Under the pieces are notes generated by a model. The model had not been told where the DNA came from and did not search any database. It saw only the letters and a program-made list of their open reading frames with translations. DNA of 64,000 nt. It comes from Microvirga sp. SRT01. GTDB lineage: Bacteria; Pseudomonadota; Alphaproteobacteria; Sphingomonadales; Sphingomonadaceae. Positions 1 to 8,688 of the stretch are shown piece by piece. The stretch is taken from contig JAGSNX010000001.1 in NCBI GenBank assembly GCA_018139225.1, positions 496,001 to 560,000 on the forward strand, written 5' to 3'. Each line of letters starts with the position of its first letter. Position 1 is the first letter of the stretch. The position numbers were made by a program, and so were the translations under genes.

Positions 1-1
1 G

Positions 2-2077
2 TGGGACTCCCTGGCGACGCTCCGACCGGTCGAGCTGGTGCAGTTCGTTGCGGCACTCGCCACCGTGCCCGCGCTGATCGGCATCGTCTGGCTCCTCGCG
101 CAGCGGAGCAGCCGGGCGGAGGCACGCCGGTTCGCGTTGACCGCCCGCGCGATGCGCAGCGAGGCGCAGGCGCTGGAGCGTCGCATCCACGCGTTGTCGC
201 AGTCGCTTCACCTGCAACGCGAACAGATCGCCCACCAGCTTTCGACGCTGGCTTCGGTCGGCGACGTGGCGGCGGACCGGCTGGAGTCGGTCGGGCGTGG
301 ACTGTCGACGGAGGTCGACGCCGCCCGCGCCCACGCCGCAACCCTCGCCACCGCGGCGGAGCGCGCCCGCGCGACGGTCGGCGAACTGCTCGCCGCCATG
401 CCCGCGGCACAGGCCGATAGCGAAGAAGTCGGCCGCCGCATCGAGCAGGCCGGGCTGGGTGCCGCCGCGCACGTCGCCGCGCTCGATGCGCAGCTTTCCG
501 CACTGACCGACCGCGCCCGCGAAGCCGACACGCTGTCGACCACCGCCGTCGCGTCGCTGGCCGGCCACCTTCAGCGGATCGGCGACAGCGGCCACACGGC
601 CGGGTCGAAGCTGGAACAGGTCGCCGCGGCGATGGCGGAGACGGTGGAGGTGCTCGCCACCCGCGCCGCCGCAACGATGGAACGCTCGCGCGCGGATTTG
701 GCGGATCAGGGTGATTCGATGCTCGGCCTTGTCGATCAGCGTCAGGCCGCGCTCCACGCAGCCGCGCACGACAGCGTCAGCGCACTGGGCGAGCGGGTCG
801 GCGCGATCGACGCCGCGATCGAACTCATCGCCAACCGTCTGCACCAGCAACACGGTGCCAGCGACATACTGGTCGGCGGTCTCCACGACGGCATCGCGGC
901 GGTCGAACAGCGGCTGGACGCGCTGCACGCGACCGGCGTCGACCGGACGCAGCATTTGGCGGCATCGATCAGCGCGCTCGGCGGCTCCGCCGATGCGATG
1001 ACGGAGGCGTTGAAGACCGGCGACGCGATGGCGATAAAGACGATCGGCACGACCGAGGCGCTGCTGCTCGCGCTCGACGCCGCCGCGCGCGAGATCGACG
1101 AGACGCTGCCGGAGGCGCTCAACCGCCTCGACGAGCGCATCGACGGCAGCCGCAAGGTTGTCGGTCAGGCCAAGCCCGAACTGCTCGCGCTGGTCACCGC
1201 GGCGGAAAGCACGCACGACGCGATCGAGGCGATCGCCGCCGTCATCCAGGATCAGCGCAAGACGCTCGACCAACTGTCGATGGCACTGCTCGACACGCTG
1301 GAGAACGGCCGCGACAAGGCGGACGCGCTTGGTGCGATGGTGGACGAGACGATCGGCCGCACCAACCGCTTCGCCGACGAGGCCGCACCCCGCCTGCTGG
1401 AGGCGCTGACCCGCGTTCGCGAAACCGCGCAGATCGCTGCCGATCGCGCGCGCGAGACGCTGGCGCAGGTCATCCCCGAAGCCGCCGCCGCGCTGGAGGA
1501 CTCGGCCGGCGACGCGATGCGCCGGGCGACGACCAACACCGTCGAGCGTCAGGTCGATGCCCTCGCCGAGGCGACGCGCGGAGCCGTCACCGCCGCGACG
1601 GGCGCGACCGAGCGTCTGGCTGCTCACGTGCAGCGCATCGCCGAGCAGACCGCATTGGTCGAGGCGCGGCTGGAGGAGGCGCGCGAGGTGCAGGAACAGG
1701 CCGACAGCGCCACGCTGTCGCGCCGCGTCTCGCTGCTGATCGAGGCGCTGAACTCCGCCTCGATCGACATCGCCAAGGTCTTTGGCCGCGACGTATCGGA
1801 CAGTGCGTGGGCGGCTTATCTGAAGGGGGATCGCGGCGTCTTCACCCGCCGTGCCGTCCGCCTGCTGGAGGGTAGCGAACTCGCCCGCGTCGCGCGCCTG
1901 TACGACGACGACGCGGTCTTCCGCGACAACGTCAACCGCTACATCCACGATTTCGAGGCGATGCTGCGCGGCATCCTGACGCAACGCGACGGGTCGCCGC
2001 TGGCCGTGACCTTGCTGTCGTCGGACATGGGCAAGCTCTACGTCGCCCTCGCCCAGGCCATCGAGCGGTTGCGCTAA
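2..2077 (+). CDS. Membrane-anchored coiled-coil protein, 5' end missing
   Basis: The frame is open to the first base of the window, so the true start lies upstream; a GTG at 38 is a possible but unlikely start because the hydrophobic stretch begins before it. The first 33 visible residues include one transmembrane segment (about residues 11-33), followed by more than 550 residues rich in Ala, Glu, Arg, Leu and Gln that read as long coiled coil with almost no Pro or Cys. The last 120 residues look globular (SDSAWAAYLKGDRGVFTRR, then a C-terminal helix). The design, a membrane anchor plus long coiled coil, recalls structural or polar scaffold proteins and the proteins often labelled 'ATPase' in sphingomonads, but I see no Walker motif. 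Function unknown. Confidence 0.8.
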   Translation, partial: WDSLATLRPVELVQFVAALATVPALIGIVWLLAQRSSRAEARRFALTARAMRSEAQALERRIHALSQSLHLQREQIAHQLSTLASVGDVAADRLESVGRGLSTEVDAARAHAATLATAAERARATVGELLAAMPAAQADSEEVGRRIEQAGLGAAAHVAALDAQLSALTDRAREADTLSTTAVASLAGHLQRIGDSGHTAGSKLEQVAAAMAETVEVLATRAAATMERSRADLADQGDSMLGLVDQRQAALHAAAHDSVSALGERVGAIDAAIELIANRLHQQHGASDILVGGLHDGIAAVEQRLDALHATGVDRTQHLAASISALGGSADAMTEALKTGDAMAIKTIGTTEALLLALDAAAREIDETLPEALNRLDERIDGSRKVVGQAKPELLALVTAAESTHDAIEAIAAVIQDQRKTLDQLSMALLDTLENGRDKADALGAMVDETIGRTNRFADEAAPRLLEALTRVRETAQIAADRARETLAQVIPEAAAALEDSAGDAMRRATTNTVERQVDALAEATRGAVTAATGATERLAAHVQRIAEQTALVEARLEEAREVQEQADSATLSRRVSLLIEALNSASIDIAKVFGRDVSDSAWAAYLKGDRGVFTRRAVRLLEGSELARVARLYDDDAVFRDNVNRYIHDFEAMLRGILTQRDGSPLAVTLLSSDMGKLYVALAQAIERLR

Positions 2078-2403
2078 CTGATCTCCTCGCTGGGCGGACG
2101 GTTGTTCTTCTCAGTCTCGCTTAGAGGATCGCTGCGAAACCGCCGCCGCGCAGAGGTTCATCGTGCCCTCTGAGATCGTGCGGTTGTTGGGGTCGTTAGG
2201 CGGATGCGCTTCTGTCCTCGCGCTTGGGCACAATGGTCCCCTAGCGCGGCTGGCGGGTAAGGTCGACTGGACGGCGCTGAGAATGGTGCTGTGAGGTTTG
2301 CGGCGGTACCTGCGTTCAGCCTCGTTACTGATGCTGGAGGCATTTGCCGCAAGCGAGTGCACAATCGCGGGAACAAGGGACTGGATTAAGCCGAAAAGGC
2401 AGT
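2078..2403. other. Non-coding stretch left of a transposase remnant
   Basis: No convincing gene is seen. The minus-strand open frame over 2111-2569 has no recognisable protein character and crosses the transposase remnant. Part of this stretch may be further decayed insertion-sequence DNA. Confidence 0.4.
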
Positions 2404-2640
2404 ATGCGGTTCCACCGCTTCGTCGGTCTGTCGCTGAATGATACGCCACCGCATCACAGCACCATCCGCCGGTTCCGTAATCCGCTGGATATGGACGTGG
2501 CCGGCGCTGACCCCGGCCAACTTCAACGAGGCGGTTTCTCCCGACGATCTGGTCCGGGGCGATGAACACGGTTGACGTCCACGAGGCTGATGCCAGGCGC
2601 CCCGCTGCGGACGGCTCAACGCGCTGGCTATGACCAGACT
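2374..2640 (+). pseudogene. Decayed IS5-type transposase fragment
   Basis: Reading the frame through 2404 gives FHRFVGLSLNDTPPHHSTI followed by RRFRNPL, a clear match to the conserved N-terminal block of IS5-family transposases (pattern FRRFxGLxLxDxxPDHSTIxRFRN). Downstream, QLQRGG matches the QLxxxGL segment, and the same frame continues past an in-frame TGA at 2563-2565 into LTSTRLMPGAP, which lines up with the usual TLIDATLI block. The catalytic DDE region and both ends are missing, and I could not find terminal inverted repeats or a target duplication. It is a relic, not a mobile element. Confidence 0.6.
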
Positions 2641-2690
2641 TCGGGTCACAGCCTCAAAAGACGCAACGTCAGGCGATCTTGCCGACGCTC

Positions 2691-2715
2691 GCTCCCCCTT
2701 TCGACAAGGGGGAGC
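2691..2715 (-). terminator. Stem-loop after the TonB receptor gene
   Basis: A perfect 10-bp inverted repeat (GCTCCCCCTT / AAGGGGGAGC) with a 5-base loop lies 7 bases past the receptor stop codon. There is no U-run, so it may be a weak terminator, a 3'-end stabiliser or a member of the GC-rich repeat class also seen at 8377 and 45245. Confidence 0.5.
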
Positions 2716-2721
2716 TTCCCG

Positions 2722-5445
2722 TCAGAACTGGACGCTCGCCCCCAGCGTGAAGGTGCGGCCCAGCTTGTAGCGGTTGATGTCCACCGTCGCGCCGTCGAAC
2801 GCCTGGAACTCGCGGTAGCCGGTGCCGGTCAGGTTGCGCGCCTCGGCCTTGATTTCGAACTGCGACCCCAGCACCTTGATCCCCTGACGCGCAACGAGGT
2901 CGAGGCGGATGCCCGGCTTCTCGATCAGGTCGGGCAGGCGCGTGCCGCCGCCGCCGCCGATCGGACCGCGGTTTGTGACGCGGTTCGAAGCGTAGTTGAA
3001 CAGCACCGTGAACTGGCTGAGCGACGCCTTGTCCTCGATCCCGAGTTGCAGGTTCACGAGGTGGTCCGACTGACCCACCAACGCCGCGCCGTCCTGGAAC
3101 AGGATATTCGCGGGGCGCAGGATCGGGCTGGTGCCGACCGACAGCGGGCTGGCGATCAACTGGTCGCCGGCATCGATGCTCGATTTCGTATAGGTGTAGT
3201 TTACGATCGCGACGAGGCGGCGCGTCGCGAAGAAACCGTCACCCAGCGAGTCGAGCGGCACGTATTTCTGCACCTCGACTTCGCCACCGTAGAGCTTGGC
3301 GCGCGGAGCGTTGGCAAACCCCGTCTGGAGCGTGTCCGACCCCGCCGGGAAGAAGGCCACCGCCTCGATCGGATCGTCGATCCGCTTGTAGAACCCGGCG
3401 AGGCTGAAACGCTGATCTCGGGCGAAGTACCATTCGCCGCGCAACTCGGCGTTGTACAACTGCGAGTCCTTGAGGAATGCGTTGCCGAAGAACAGGCGGT
3501 CGCTCTCGAAGTCCTGATATAGCTGTGGCGCGAGTTCGCGAAACTGCGGGCGGGCCAGCGTCTTGGACAGATGCGCCCGAAGCTGCATATCCTCTGCGAA
3601 ATTCCAGGTGACCGTGACCGCCGGCAACCAATAATCGTTCTTCAGACTGGTACCCGCCGCACCGCCCGACGGTGTGACCCGCTCCGTCGCCTTTTCGTAC
3701 CGGACACCGGTCGTTGCGCGCAGACCGTCGGTGATCTCGCCCTCGACCTGAGCATAAGCGCCGTGGACGCGCAGCAGCGCATCATAGGCCGCCGCACCCT
3801 GCCCCGTCGACGTGTTGCGAAGGTTGATCCCGTAAGCCTGGATGACATAGTCCGAGAGCAGATAGTCAGGCCGCAACTGCGGTGCCGCACCCAGGACCGG
3901 GCCGTTGTTCGGTCCCGAATACTGAAAGGTGTAGCGGCTCGAGTCCCGCTGCGTATCGGTATAGGCATAGCCTACCGAGAAGGCGAAGGGCCGGTCGAAC
4001 GGCACGTTCCAGGTCAGGTTGGCCTGACCTGAATATTGCGTTTCGTCCAGTTCGGAAAAGGCGATCGAGGCCGCCTGAAGACCGGACAGGTTGTTTTGAT
4101 AGTCGCCGATCGCGGGATTGTACTGATAGGTGAAGCTACGCTCGTACGGACTGTTGCGGCTGGTCTTCGCATAGGCGCCGCGAGCGTCGAGGCTGAATTG
4201 ATCGGAGAGCTTGAACTCGCCGACGAGCTGCGTGTCGAACAGCTCGCGCTCGAACCAGCTCGTATTCTGAACGAGGAAGGGCTGGATGCCGTCCGCACCC
4301 ACGCCAATGTTGGCCGTGCTGCCGCGCGACAAACGACCCTGCTTGACGGTGTCGTGAAGGTACAAATTAGTCCAGCGGATCTTGTTCTCGCCGAACTCCG
4401 CCCCGAATCCCAGCAGACCATTCACGACGGCGCGGTTGTCGGTCAGGACGGTGCGGAAGTCGCGTGTGAGGATACCGGTGGGATCGTCCGTCGACTGCTG
4501 CGTATTGTCGCGCGTGCGCCACGTGTTGCTGATGCCTGCGGCAGCGATCGCGCCGACGCGGACCGTGCCGATGTCGATCGAGCTGCCCAGGCTGAGCTCG
4601 CCCGACAGGTTCGCCGGCAACTGGTTGTTGCGCTGAAGCAGCGTCGTCTGCGCGTTGTTCAGGCCGATGATCTGGCTCGACGTCAGCGAAGTGCCGTTCT
4701 GCCCGGCCTGATCGATGAAGCCAGGAGTCTTACGCACCCCGGAATCATAGCCCGTCCAGTCACGGCTGCCGCCGTCATAGACATAGCCGAGCTCGGACGT
4801 CGTCACGGTGTCCGCGCCGACCGATCCACCCATCTGGAAGAACGTTTCGTCCGGCACGGCCTTGGTCGTGAGATTGATGACGCCGCCGCCGAATTCGGCA
4901 GGGTAGTTCACGGAATAACTCTTCTGCACCAGCGCCGACGCGATGACGTTGGTCGGGAAGATGTCGAGCGGCACGACGCGGCGCAGCGGTTCTGGCGACG
5001 GCAGCGGCGATCCGTTGAGGAGCGACGAAGAATAGCGGTCACCAAGGCCACGGACGTAGACGAAACCGTTGCCGACCACCGACAGACCCGTGACGCGGCT
5101 GAGCGCGCCAGCGATGTCGCCCTCGCCGGTGCGGGCGATATCGGCCGTCGACAGGACGTTGATGACTTCCGGAGTCGCGCGGACAGCATTGGGGATGTTG
5201 CGGCCCACGACGACGATGTCGTCGGTGTTGGCACCCCCGGGTGTGGAGACCTCGACCTGGTCCTGCTGCGCCTCCGCGGCGGCGGCAGGATCGGCGGCAT
5301 CGATGGCCGGCTGACCGGCCTGCGGCGACACGACGCTGCCCGCAGGCGCGCCGGCTTGACCACCGGCCGGCGCGGCCTGCGCGAAAGCGGTAGCGGGCGC
5401 GAGCATCGTCGTCGCGAGTAGGAATGCGTGGATCGGATGCTTCAT
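2722..5445 (-). CDS. TonB-dependent outer-membrane receptor
   Basis: A 907-residue outer-membrane receptor that would import a scarce substrate using TonB/ExbBD energy. Residues 1-22 form a signal peptide (cleavage after AFA), followed by an Ala/Pro/Gln-rich linker, a TonB-box-like DDIVVVG at residues 75-81, a plug domain to about residue 215 (VYVRGLGDRYSS, FGGGVINLTTK), and a beta-barrel ending in the typical terminal Phe (GASVQF). Length is normal for the large sphingomonad receptors. It lies 101 bases downstream of the lipoprotein gene on the same strand, which suggests a two-protein uptake system. The substrate cannot be read from the sequence. Confidence 0.92.
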   Translation of the reverse strand: MKHPIHAFLLATTMLAPATAFAQAAPAGGQAGAPAGSVVSPQAGQPAIDAADPAAAAEAQQDQVEVSTPGGANTDDIVVVGRNIPNAVRATPEVINVLSTADIARTGEGDIAGALSRVTGLSVVGNGFVYVRGLGDRYSSSLLNGSPLPSPEPLRRVVPLDIFPTNVIASALVQKSYSVNYPAEFGGGVINLTTKAVPDETFFQMGGSVGADTVTTSELGYVYDGGSRDWTGYDSGVRKTPGFIDQAGQNGTSLTSSQIIGLNNAQTTLLQRNNQLPANLSGELSLGSSIDIGTVRVGAIAAAGISNTWRTRDNTQQSTDDPTGILTRDFRTVLTDNRAVVNGLLGFGAEFGENKIRWTNLYLHDTVKQGRLSRGSTANIGVGADGIQPFLVQNTSWFERELFDTQLVGEFKLSDQFSLDARGAYAKTSRNSPYERSFTYQYNPAIGDYQNNLSGLQAASIAFSELDETQYSGQANLTWNVPFDRPFAFSVGYAYTDTQRDSSRYTFQYSGPNNGPVLGAAPQLRPDYLLSDYVIQAYGINLRNTSTGQGAAAYDALLRVHGAYAQVEGEITDGLRATTGVRYEKATERVTPSGGAAGTSLKNDYWLPAVTVTWNFAEDMQLRAHLSKTLARPQFRELAPQLYQDFESDRLFFGNAFLKDSQLYNAELRGEWYFARDQRFSLAGFYKRIDDPIEAVAFFPAGSDTLQTGFANAPRAKLYGGEVEVQKYVPLDSLGDGFFATRRLVAIVNYTYTKSSIDAGDQLIASPLSVGTSPILRPANILFQDGAALVGQSDHLVNLQLGIEDKASLSQFTVLFNYASNRVTNRGPIGGGGGTRLPDLIEKPGIRLDLVARQGIKVLGSQFEIKAEARNLTGTGYREFQAFDGATVDINRYKLGRTFTLGASVQF

Positions 5446-5509
5446 GGCGGCCCCGGCTCTCGAAATATGTGGGATGCAGGCGACCTCCCCCGGCCGCCGC
5501 CTCGGACGT

Positions 5510-5540
5510 GACGGGGCGGCGAACCGATCGCCGCCCCGTC
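5510..5540 (-). other. Stem-loop between lipoprotein and receptor genes
   Basis: A perfect 12-bp inverted repeat (GACGGGGCGGCG / CGCCGCCCCGTC) with a 7-base loop lies right after the lipoprotein stop and before the receptor start. There is no U-run. It could partly terminate or stabilise the message and so set different expression levels for the two genes. Confidence 0.5.
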
Positions 5541-5546
5541 GCTTGA

Positions 5547-7139
5547 TCAGTTCGGCAGGCCGGTGCAGCTGCCGCTGGTCGAGCCGAAGTTCGCGCGGTT
5601 GGAATTGCAGGTCCAGCCGCGGAAGCTCGTGTCGTTCGGGCCGCTCACCGCGCCGACGAAGCTCGTCTGCACGAAGAACGACGTGTTGGCCGGATTGAGC
5701 GTCGCGGCGTTGAACGGCGTGGCCGTCGTCGCCGCGCCGGCGGGCAGAAAAATGCCCGTCAGCAGGCCGGTGCCGGCCTCGACGTTGTTCGTGCCGGCCG
5801 TGAACACGGTACGCTGTTCCGCGATTGTGACCGTCACACCGTTGACCGTGGTTTCGGCATAGGGCGACGCGCCGCCGCAGCTGAACAGCACCGAGTCGAA
5901 CATCGGCGGGCCGTTATCCTCTAGGCCGGCATTGGCCGGACGGATCGTCGACTTGCCGCTGGCGTCGATGCCCGCGATGATGTTGAGGCATGCCGCCGGG
6001 CTGACAACGATACCATTCACGAAGCGCGCATCGGCGCCGCCGCGAATACGGATCGCGGCATTGGTCGCGGTCGAGCTCTGCACGAAGGTGAAGTTCGCCA
6101 GGTTGTAACGCTGCCGCGGCAATGCGTCTTCGTTGCCGTTCGAGTCGATTTCGGTGGAGTAGTTATCGGTCTGCGTGTTGGTCGGCTTCTGCACGGCGAG
6201 CAGGAACTGGACCTGACCCTGCCAGCCCACATCGGTATCCAGGCCGTCGTCGTCCGACCCGGTCAGTGCCAGATAGCGCAGGTTGGTACGGCCGCCGAAG
6301 ATCTCGATGCCGTCGTCCGACGAATTGTGAATCTGGATGTGGTCCAGCGTCGTGCCCGAGCCGGTGCCGCCCAGCGTCAGGCCCTGAAGCTCGTTGTTCG
6401 GGCTGATGATCGTGCCCGAATAGCGGATCTGGACATAACGCATCGTACCAGAGCTGTCGTTCGCGATGGCACCGCCGTAGAGTGCGGTGTTGGTGCCCTC
6501 GACGACGTTCTCGCAGCTTGCGGTGCCACCGGCGACGGCCGCGTTGCAGTTCGAGATCGGCGCGCGGCCGGCCAGAATGACTCCGCCCCACAGGCCCTGG
6601 CTCTCGTCGGTGACGCCACCTGTCAGGTTCTGCTGCGCAGTGAAGATGATCGGCTGGCTTTCCGTACCCTCGGCGTTGATGCGCGAGCCGCGGTTGACGA
6701 TGAGATAGTCGTTATCGGCATTCGTGGTGTTGGCGTACAGCAGTACACCCGGGTCGATCGACAGCACGGCCGACCGGCCACCGGGGGCAGTGCCCGCGCC
6801 GCCGACATCGACGCCGACGTTCACCGCGCCGCTGATTTCGTAAGCGACGCCGGCCAGCTTCTGCAGCCGCAGGTCGCTGGTGATGCTGGAGGGGAGACGG
6901 CAGCCACGATAATTGCCGACCACGCCGGCATCGTTGGTACCCGCCGGGCACGACGCCGCCGGCGTACCGGGTGCGGGCGTCGGCGTGGCGGTGGGCGCGG
7001 GAGTCGGAGCCGGTGTCGTGGGGACGACGATCACGCCTTCGCCGGGCGAAGCGACGCTGTCCGCGCCGTCGCAGGAAGCGAGCAGCATGCAGGCGGTGCC
7101 CGCCAAGAGGATGCGGGTCGTGCGCGCGAAATGGGCCAT
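5547..7139 (-). CDS. Beta-helix-type surface lipoprotein, partner of the receptor
   Basis: A 530-residue protein. The start at 7139 is chosen because it gives a lipoprotein signal peptide with the lipobox LASC and lipidated Cys at residue 23; the frame is open further upstream but without signal-peptide character. A Pro/Thr-rich linker (about 38-57) follows. The rest is rich in Asn, Gly, Thr and short beta-strands (IIFTAQQNLTGG, TLDHIQIHNSSDDGIEIFGG, TGSDDDGLDTD), the pattern of a right-handed parallel beta-helix. Proteins of this look occur beside TonB-dependent receptors in sphingomonads, so a role in binding the receptor's substrate at the cell surface is a reasonable inference. The acidic DDDGLDTD turn could bind metal ions. 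Not related to SusD by eye. Confidence 0.75.
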   Translation of the reverse strand: MAHFARTTRILLAGTACMLLASCDGADSVASPGEGVIVVPTTPAPTPAPTATPTPAPGTPAASCPAGTNDAGVVGNYRGCRLPSSITSDLRLQKLAGVAYEISGAVNVGVDVGGAGTAPGGRSAVLSIDPGVLLYANTTNADNDYLIVNRGSRINAEGTESQPIIFTAQQNLTGGVTDESQGLWGGVILAGRAPISNCNAAVAGGTASCENVVEGTNTALYGGAIANDSSGTMRYVQIRYSGTIISPNNELQGLTLGGTGSGTTLDHIQIHNSSDDGIEIFGGRTNLRYLALTGSDDDGLDTDVGWQGQVQFLLAVQKPTNTQTDNYSTEIDSNGNEDALPRQRYNLANFTFVQSSTATNAAIRIRGGADARFVNGIVVSPAACLNIIAGIDASGKSTIRPANAGLEDNGPPMFDSVLFSCGGASPYAETTVNGVTVTIAEQRTVFTAGTNNVEAGTGLLTGIFLPAGAATTATPFNAATLNPANTSFFVQTSFVGAVSGPNDTSFRGWTCNSNRANFGSTSGSCTGLPN

Positions 7140-7282
7140 TGGTCTGATTGCTCCCGGTCGATGTCTGGCAGGCGTGTTCGCCTTCGGATCGACCAAGGTC
7201 CCCCCTGTCGATCTCATCGCTGCGACTAGGGGAGTTCGATGACGGTAAAATGCCGTTTCGGCGTCGGTTGCGTGACTCGCAG

Positions 7283-7300
7283 GTTTCGGTTTTGTGACGG
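7283..7300 (-). promoter_or_regulatory. Weak PhoB-box-like site upstream of the lipoprotein gene
   Basis: On the minus strand CCGTCAC-AAAA-CCGAAAC has the 7+4+7 layout of a Pho box (consensus CTGTCAT-N4-CTGTCAT), but only about 5 and 4 of 7 positions match. It lies 144 bases before the lipoprotein start. A chance match is quite possible. Confidence 0.15.
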
Positions 7301-7345
7301 CGCCCCAGATCGGGACGGAGCGATCCGCCCCGTCCCACTGATGAA

Positions 7346-8296
7346 TCAATCCAGCGTCAGCACGATCTTGCCCCGATCGTGCCCGGTCTCCTGCCGGTGC
7401 TGCGCGGCGGCGACGTCCGCCAGCGGGAAGGTGGCGGCCACTGTCACAGACACGCTGCCCGACTCGATCAGGTCGGCGACTTCGCCGAGCTGCGCGGCAT
7501 TGGGATCGACCACCCAGCGCGGGACGGCGCGGACCTTGTGGCGGGCGGCCTCGTCCGGATCGGGGCTGTCGAGCGTCGAGACCAACATTCCGCCTTCGCG
7601 CAACACGCCCCACGAGCGCGCCCGCGTCTCGCCGCCGATCAGGTCGAAGACGAGGTCGACATCGGACAGCTGCTCTTCGAAAGGCTGGACGCGATAGTCG
7701 ATCGCCCGATCGGCACCGAGATCCCGGACATAGTCCAGATCACGTTCGGAGCAGGTGGCGTACACCGTCGCACCCCGCGCCTTGGCTAACTGGATCGCAA
7801 GATGCCCGACGCCGCCGGCGCCACCGTGGATAAGAACGGACTGCCCGGCCTGGAGTCCGCCATGATCGAACATACCCTGCCACGCAGTAAGGGCGGCGAG
7901 CGGTACCGCAGCCGCCTGCACGAAGTCGAGCGACGTCGGCATCGCCACCATCTCCACCGCGCGCACGACGACATATTCCGCCTGCGCGCCGCGATCGAAG
8001 CCGAGATAGGCGAAAACGGGATCGCCTTGGCGGAGCATGTAGTGCGCGCGGGTCCCGACCGCCTCGATCGTGCCCGCCAGATCGCGGCCCATCGTGATCG
8101 GCAGCGCGTCCTGCTTCAGCCGATCGAACTTGCCCGTCCGCATCTTGCGGTCGACCGGGTTGATGCTGGCCGCGCGCACGCGGACCAGCACCTCGTCGTC
8201 GAGCGGCTGCGGGATCGGCACCTGCTCCAGCGTCAGGACCTCAGCGTCTCCGAACCGCGGCAGGCGGACGGCGGTCATCGTGGTCGGCAGCGTCAT
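7346..8296 (-). CDS. NADP-dependent zinc-free alcohol dehydrogenase / quinone oxidoreductase
   Basis: A 316-residue medium-chain dehydrogenase/reductase of the quinone-oxidoreductase (zeta-crystallin-like) branch. The N-terminal GroES-like fold (ASINPVDRKMRTGKF) is followed by a Rossmann domain with the nucleotide motif HGGAGGVGHLAIQLAKARG near residue 150. The cysteine ligands of zinc alcohol dehydrogenases are absent. The start at 8296 is chosen because AGGAG lies 8 bases upstream and the upstream extension runs into the tRNA region. It probably reduces quinones or alpha,beta-unsaturated carbonyls with NADPH. It stands alone on its strand, so physiological substrate is unknown. Confidence 0.88.
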   Translation of the reverse strand: MTLPTTMTAVRLPRFGDAEVLTLEQVPIPQPLDDEVLVRVRAASINPVDRKMRTGKFDRLKQDALPITMGRDLAGTIEAVGTRAHYMLRQGDPVFAYLGFDRGAQAEYVVVRAVEMVAMPTSLDFVQAAAVPLAALTAWQGMFDHGGLQAGQSVLIHGGAGGVGHLAIQLAKARGATVYATCSERDLDYVRDLGADRAIDYRVQPFEEQLSDVDLVFDLIGGETRARSWGVLREGGMLVSTLDSPDPDEAARHKVRAVPRWVVDPNAAQLGEVADLIESGSVSVTVAATFPLADVAAAQHRQETGHDRGKIVLTLD

Positions 8297-8376
8297 CGGC
8301 GGGACTCCTGAGATACCGCCGAAGAACGAGTTGGACCGTGAGTTCGCTCCGACCTCGAAGCGCCTGCGAATCAAAT

Positions 8377-8425
8377 CCTCCCCGTTTACGGGGAGGTGGC
8401 ACGCCCAGGGCGTGACGGAGGGGCG
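8377..8425. repeat. REP-like GC-rich palindromic element
   Basis: CCTCCCCG-TTTA-CGGGGAGG forms a hairpin and is followed by GTGGCACGCCCAGGGCGTGACGG and GAGGGG. Elements of this shape (gggaggtggc...gtgacggagggg) are scattered between genes in many sphingomonad genomes. Only this copy is complete in the window. Confidence 0.5.
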
Positions 8426-8499
8426 GCCACACGCGTTTCCGTCTTCGGCTCTTGCCCGGCTCCACGCGGGCCGATGGAAACTGCTCAACGACCAAAACC

Positions 8500-8534
8500 A
8501 AAAAGCCCGCCGCTTCCTGCTGGAAACGACGGGC
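8500..8534 (-). terminator. Rho-independent terminator of tRNA-Val
   Basis: On the minus strand an interrupted hairpin (GCCCG...GTTTCC-AGCA-GGAAGC...CGGGC) is followed by TTTTT, six bases after the tRNA's CCA end. Confidence 0.7.
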
Positions 8535-8539
8535 CGTAT

Positions 8540-8614
8540 TGGTGGGCGCGACAGGGATTGAACCTGTGACCCCACCCGTGTGAAGGGTGTGCTCTACCGC
8601 TGAGCTACGCGCCC
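8540..8614 (-). tRNA. tRNA-Val (anticodon CAC)
   Basis: The minus strand folds as a 75-base tRNA including the encoded CCA: acceptor GGGCGCG paired with CGCGCCC, D-arm GCTCAGCGGTAGAGC, anticodon arm CACCC-TTCACAC-GGGTG with anticodon CAC, and T-arm CACAGGTTCAATCCCTGT. Confidence 0.95.
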
Positions 8615-8688
8615 GATCCCGCGGTCCTCAGGACCCCGAGAAAAACCGGAGCCGCGCGTCTATCCACCGACGCGCGACCTGTCCAGTG

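Noticed and set aside
2111..2569. A 152-codon minus-strand frame in the gap right of the first gene
   Set aside because: No recognisable protein features and it runs over the transposase relic read on the other strand.
4036..5421. A 461-codon plus-strand frame opposite the TonB receptor
   Set aside because: No signal peptide, motif or ribosome-binding site; Arg/Asp-rich shadow composition.
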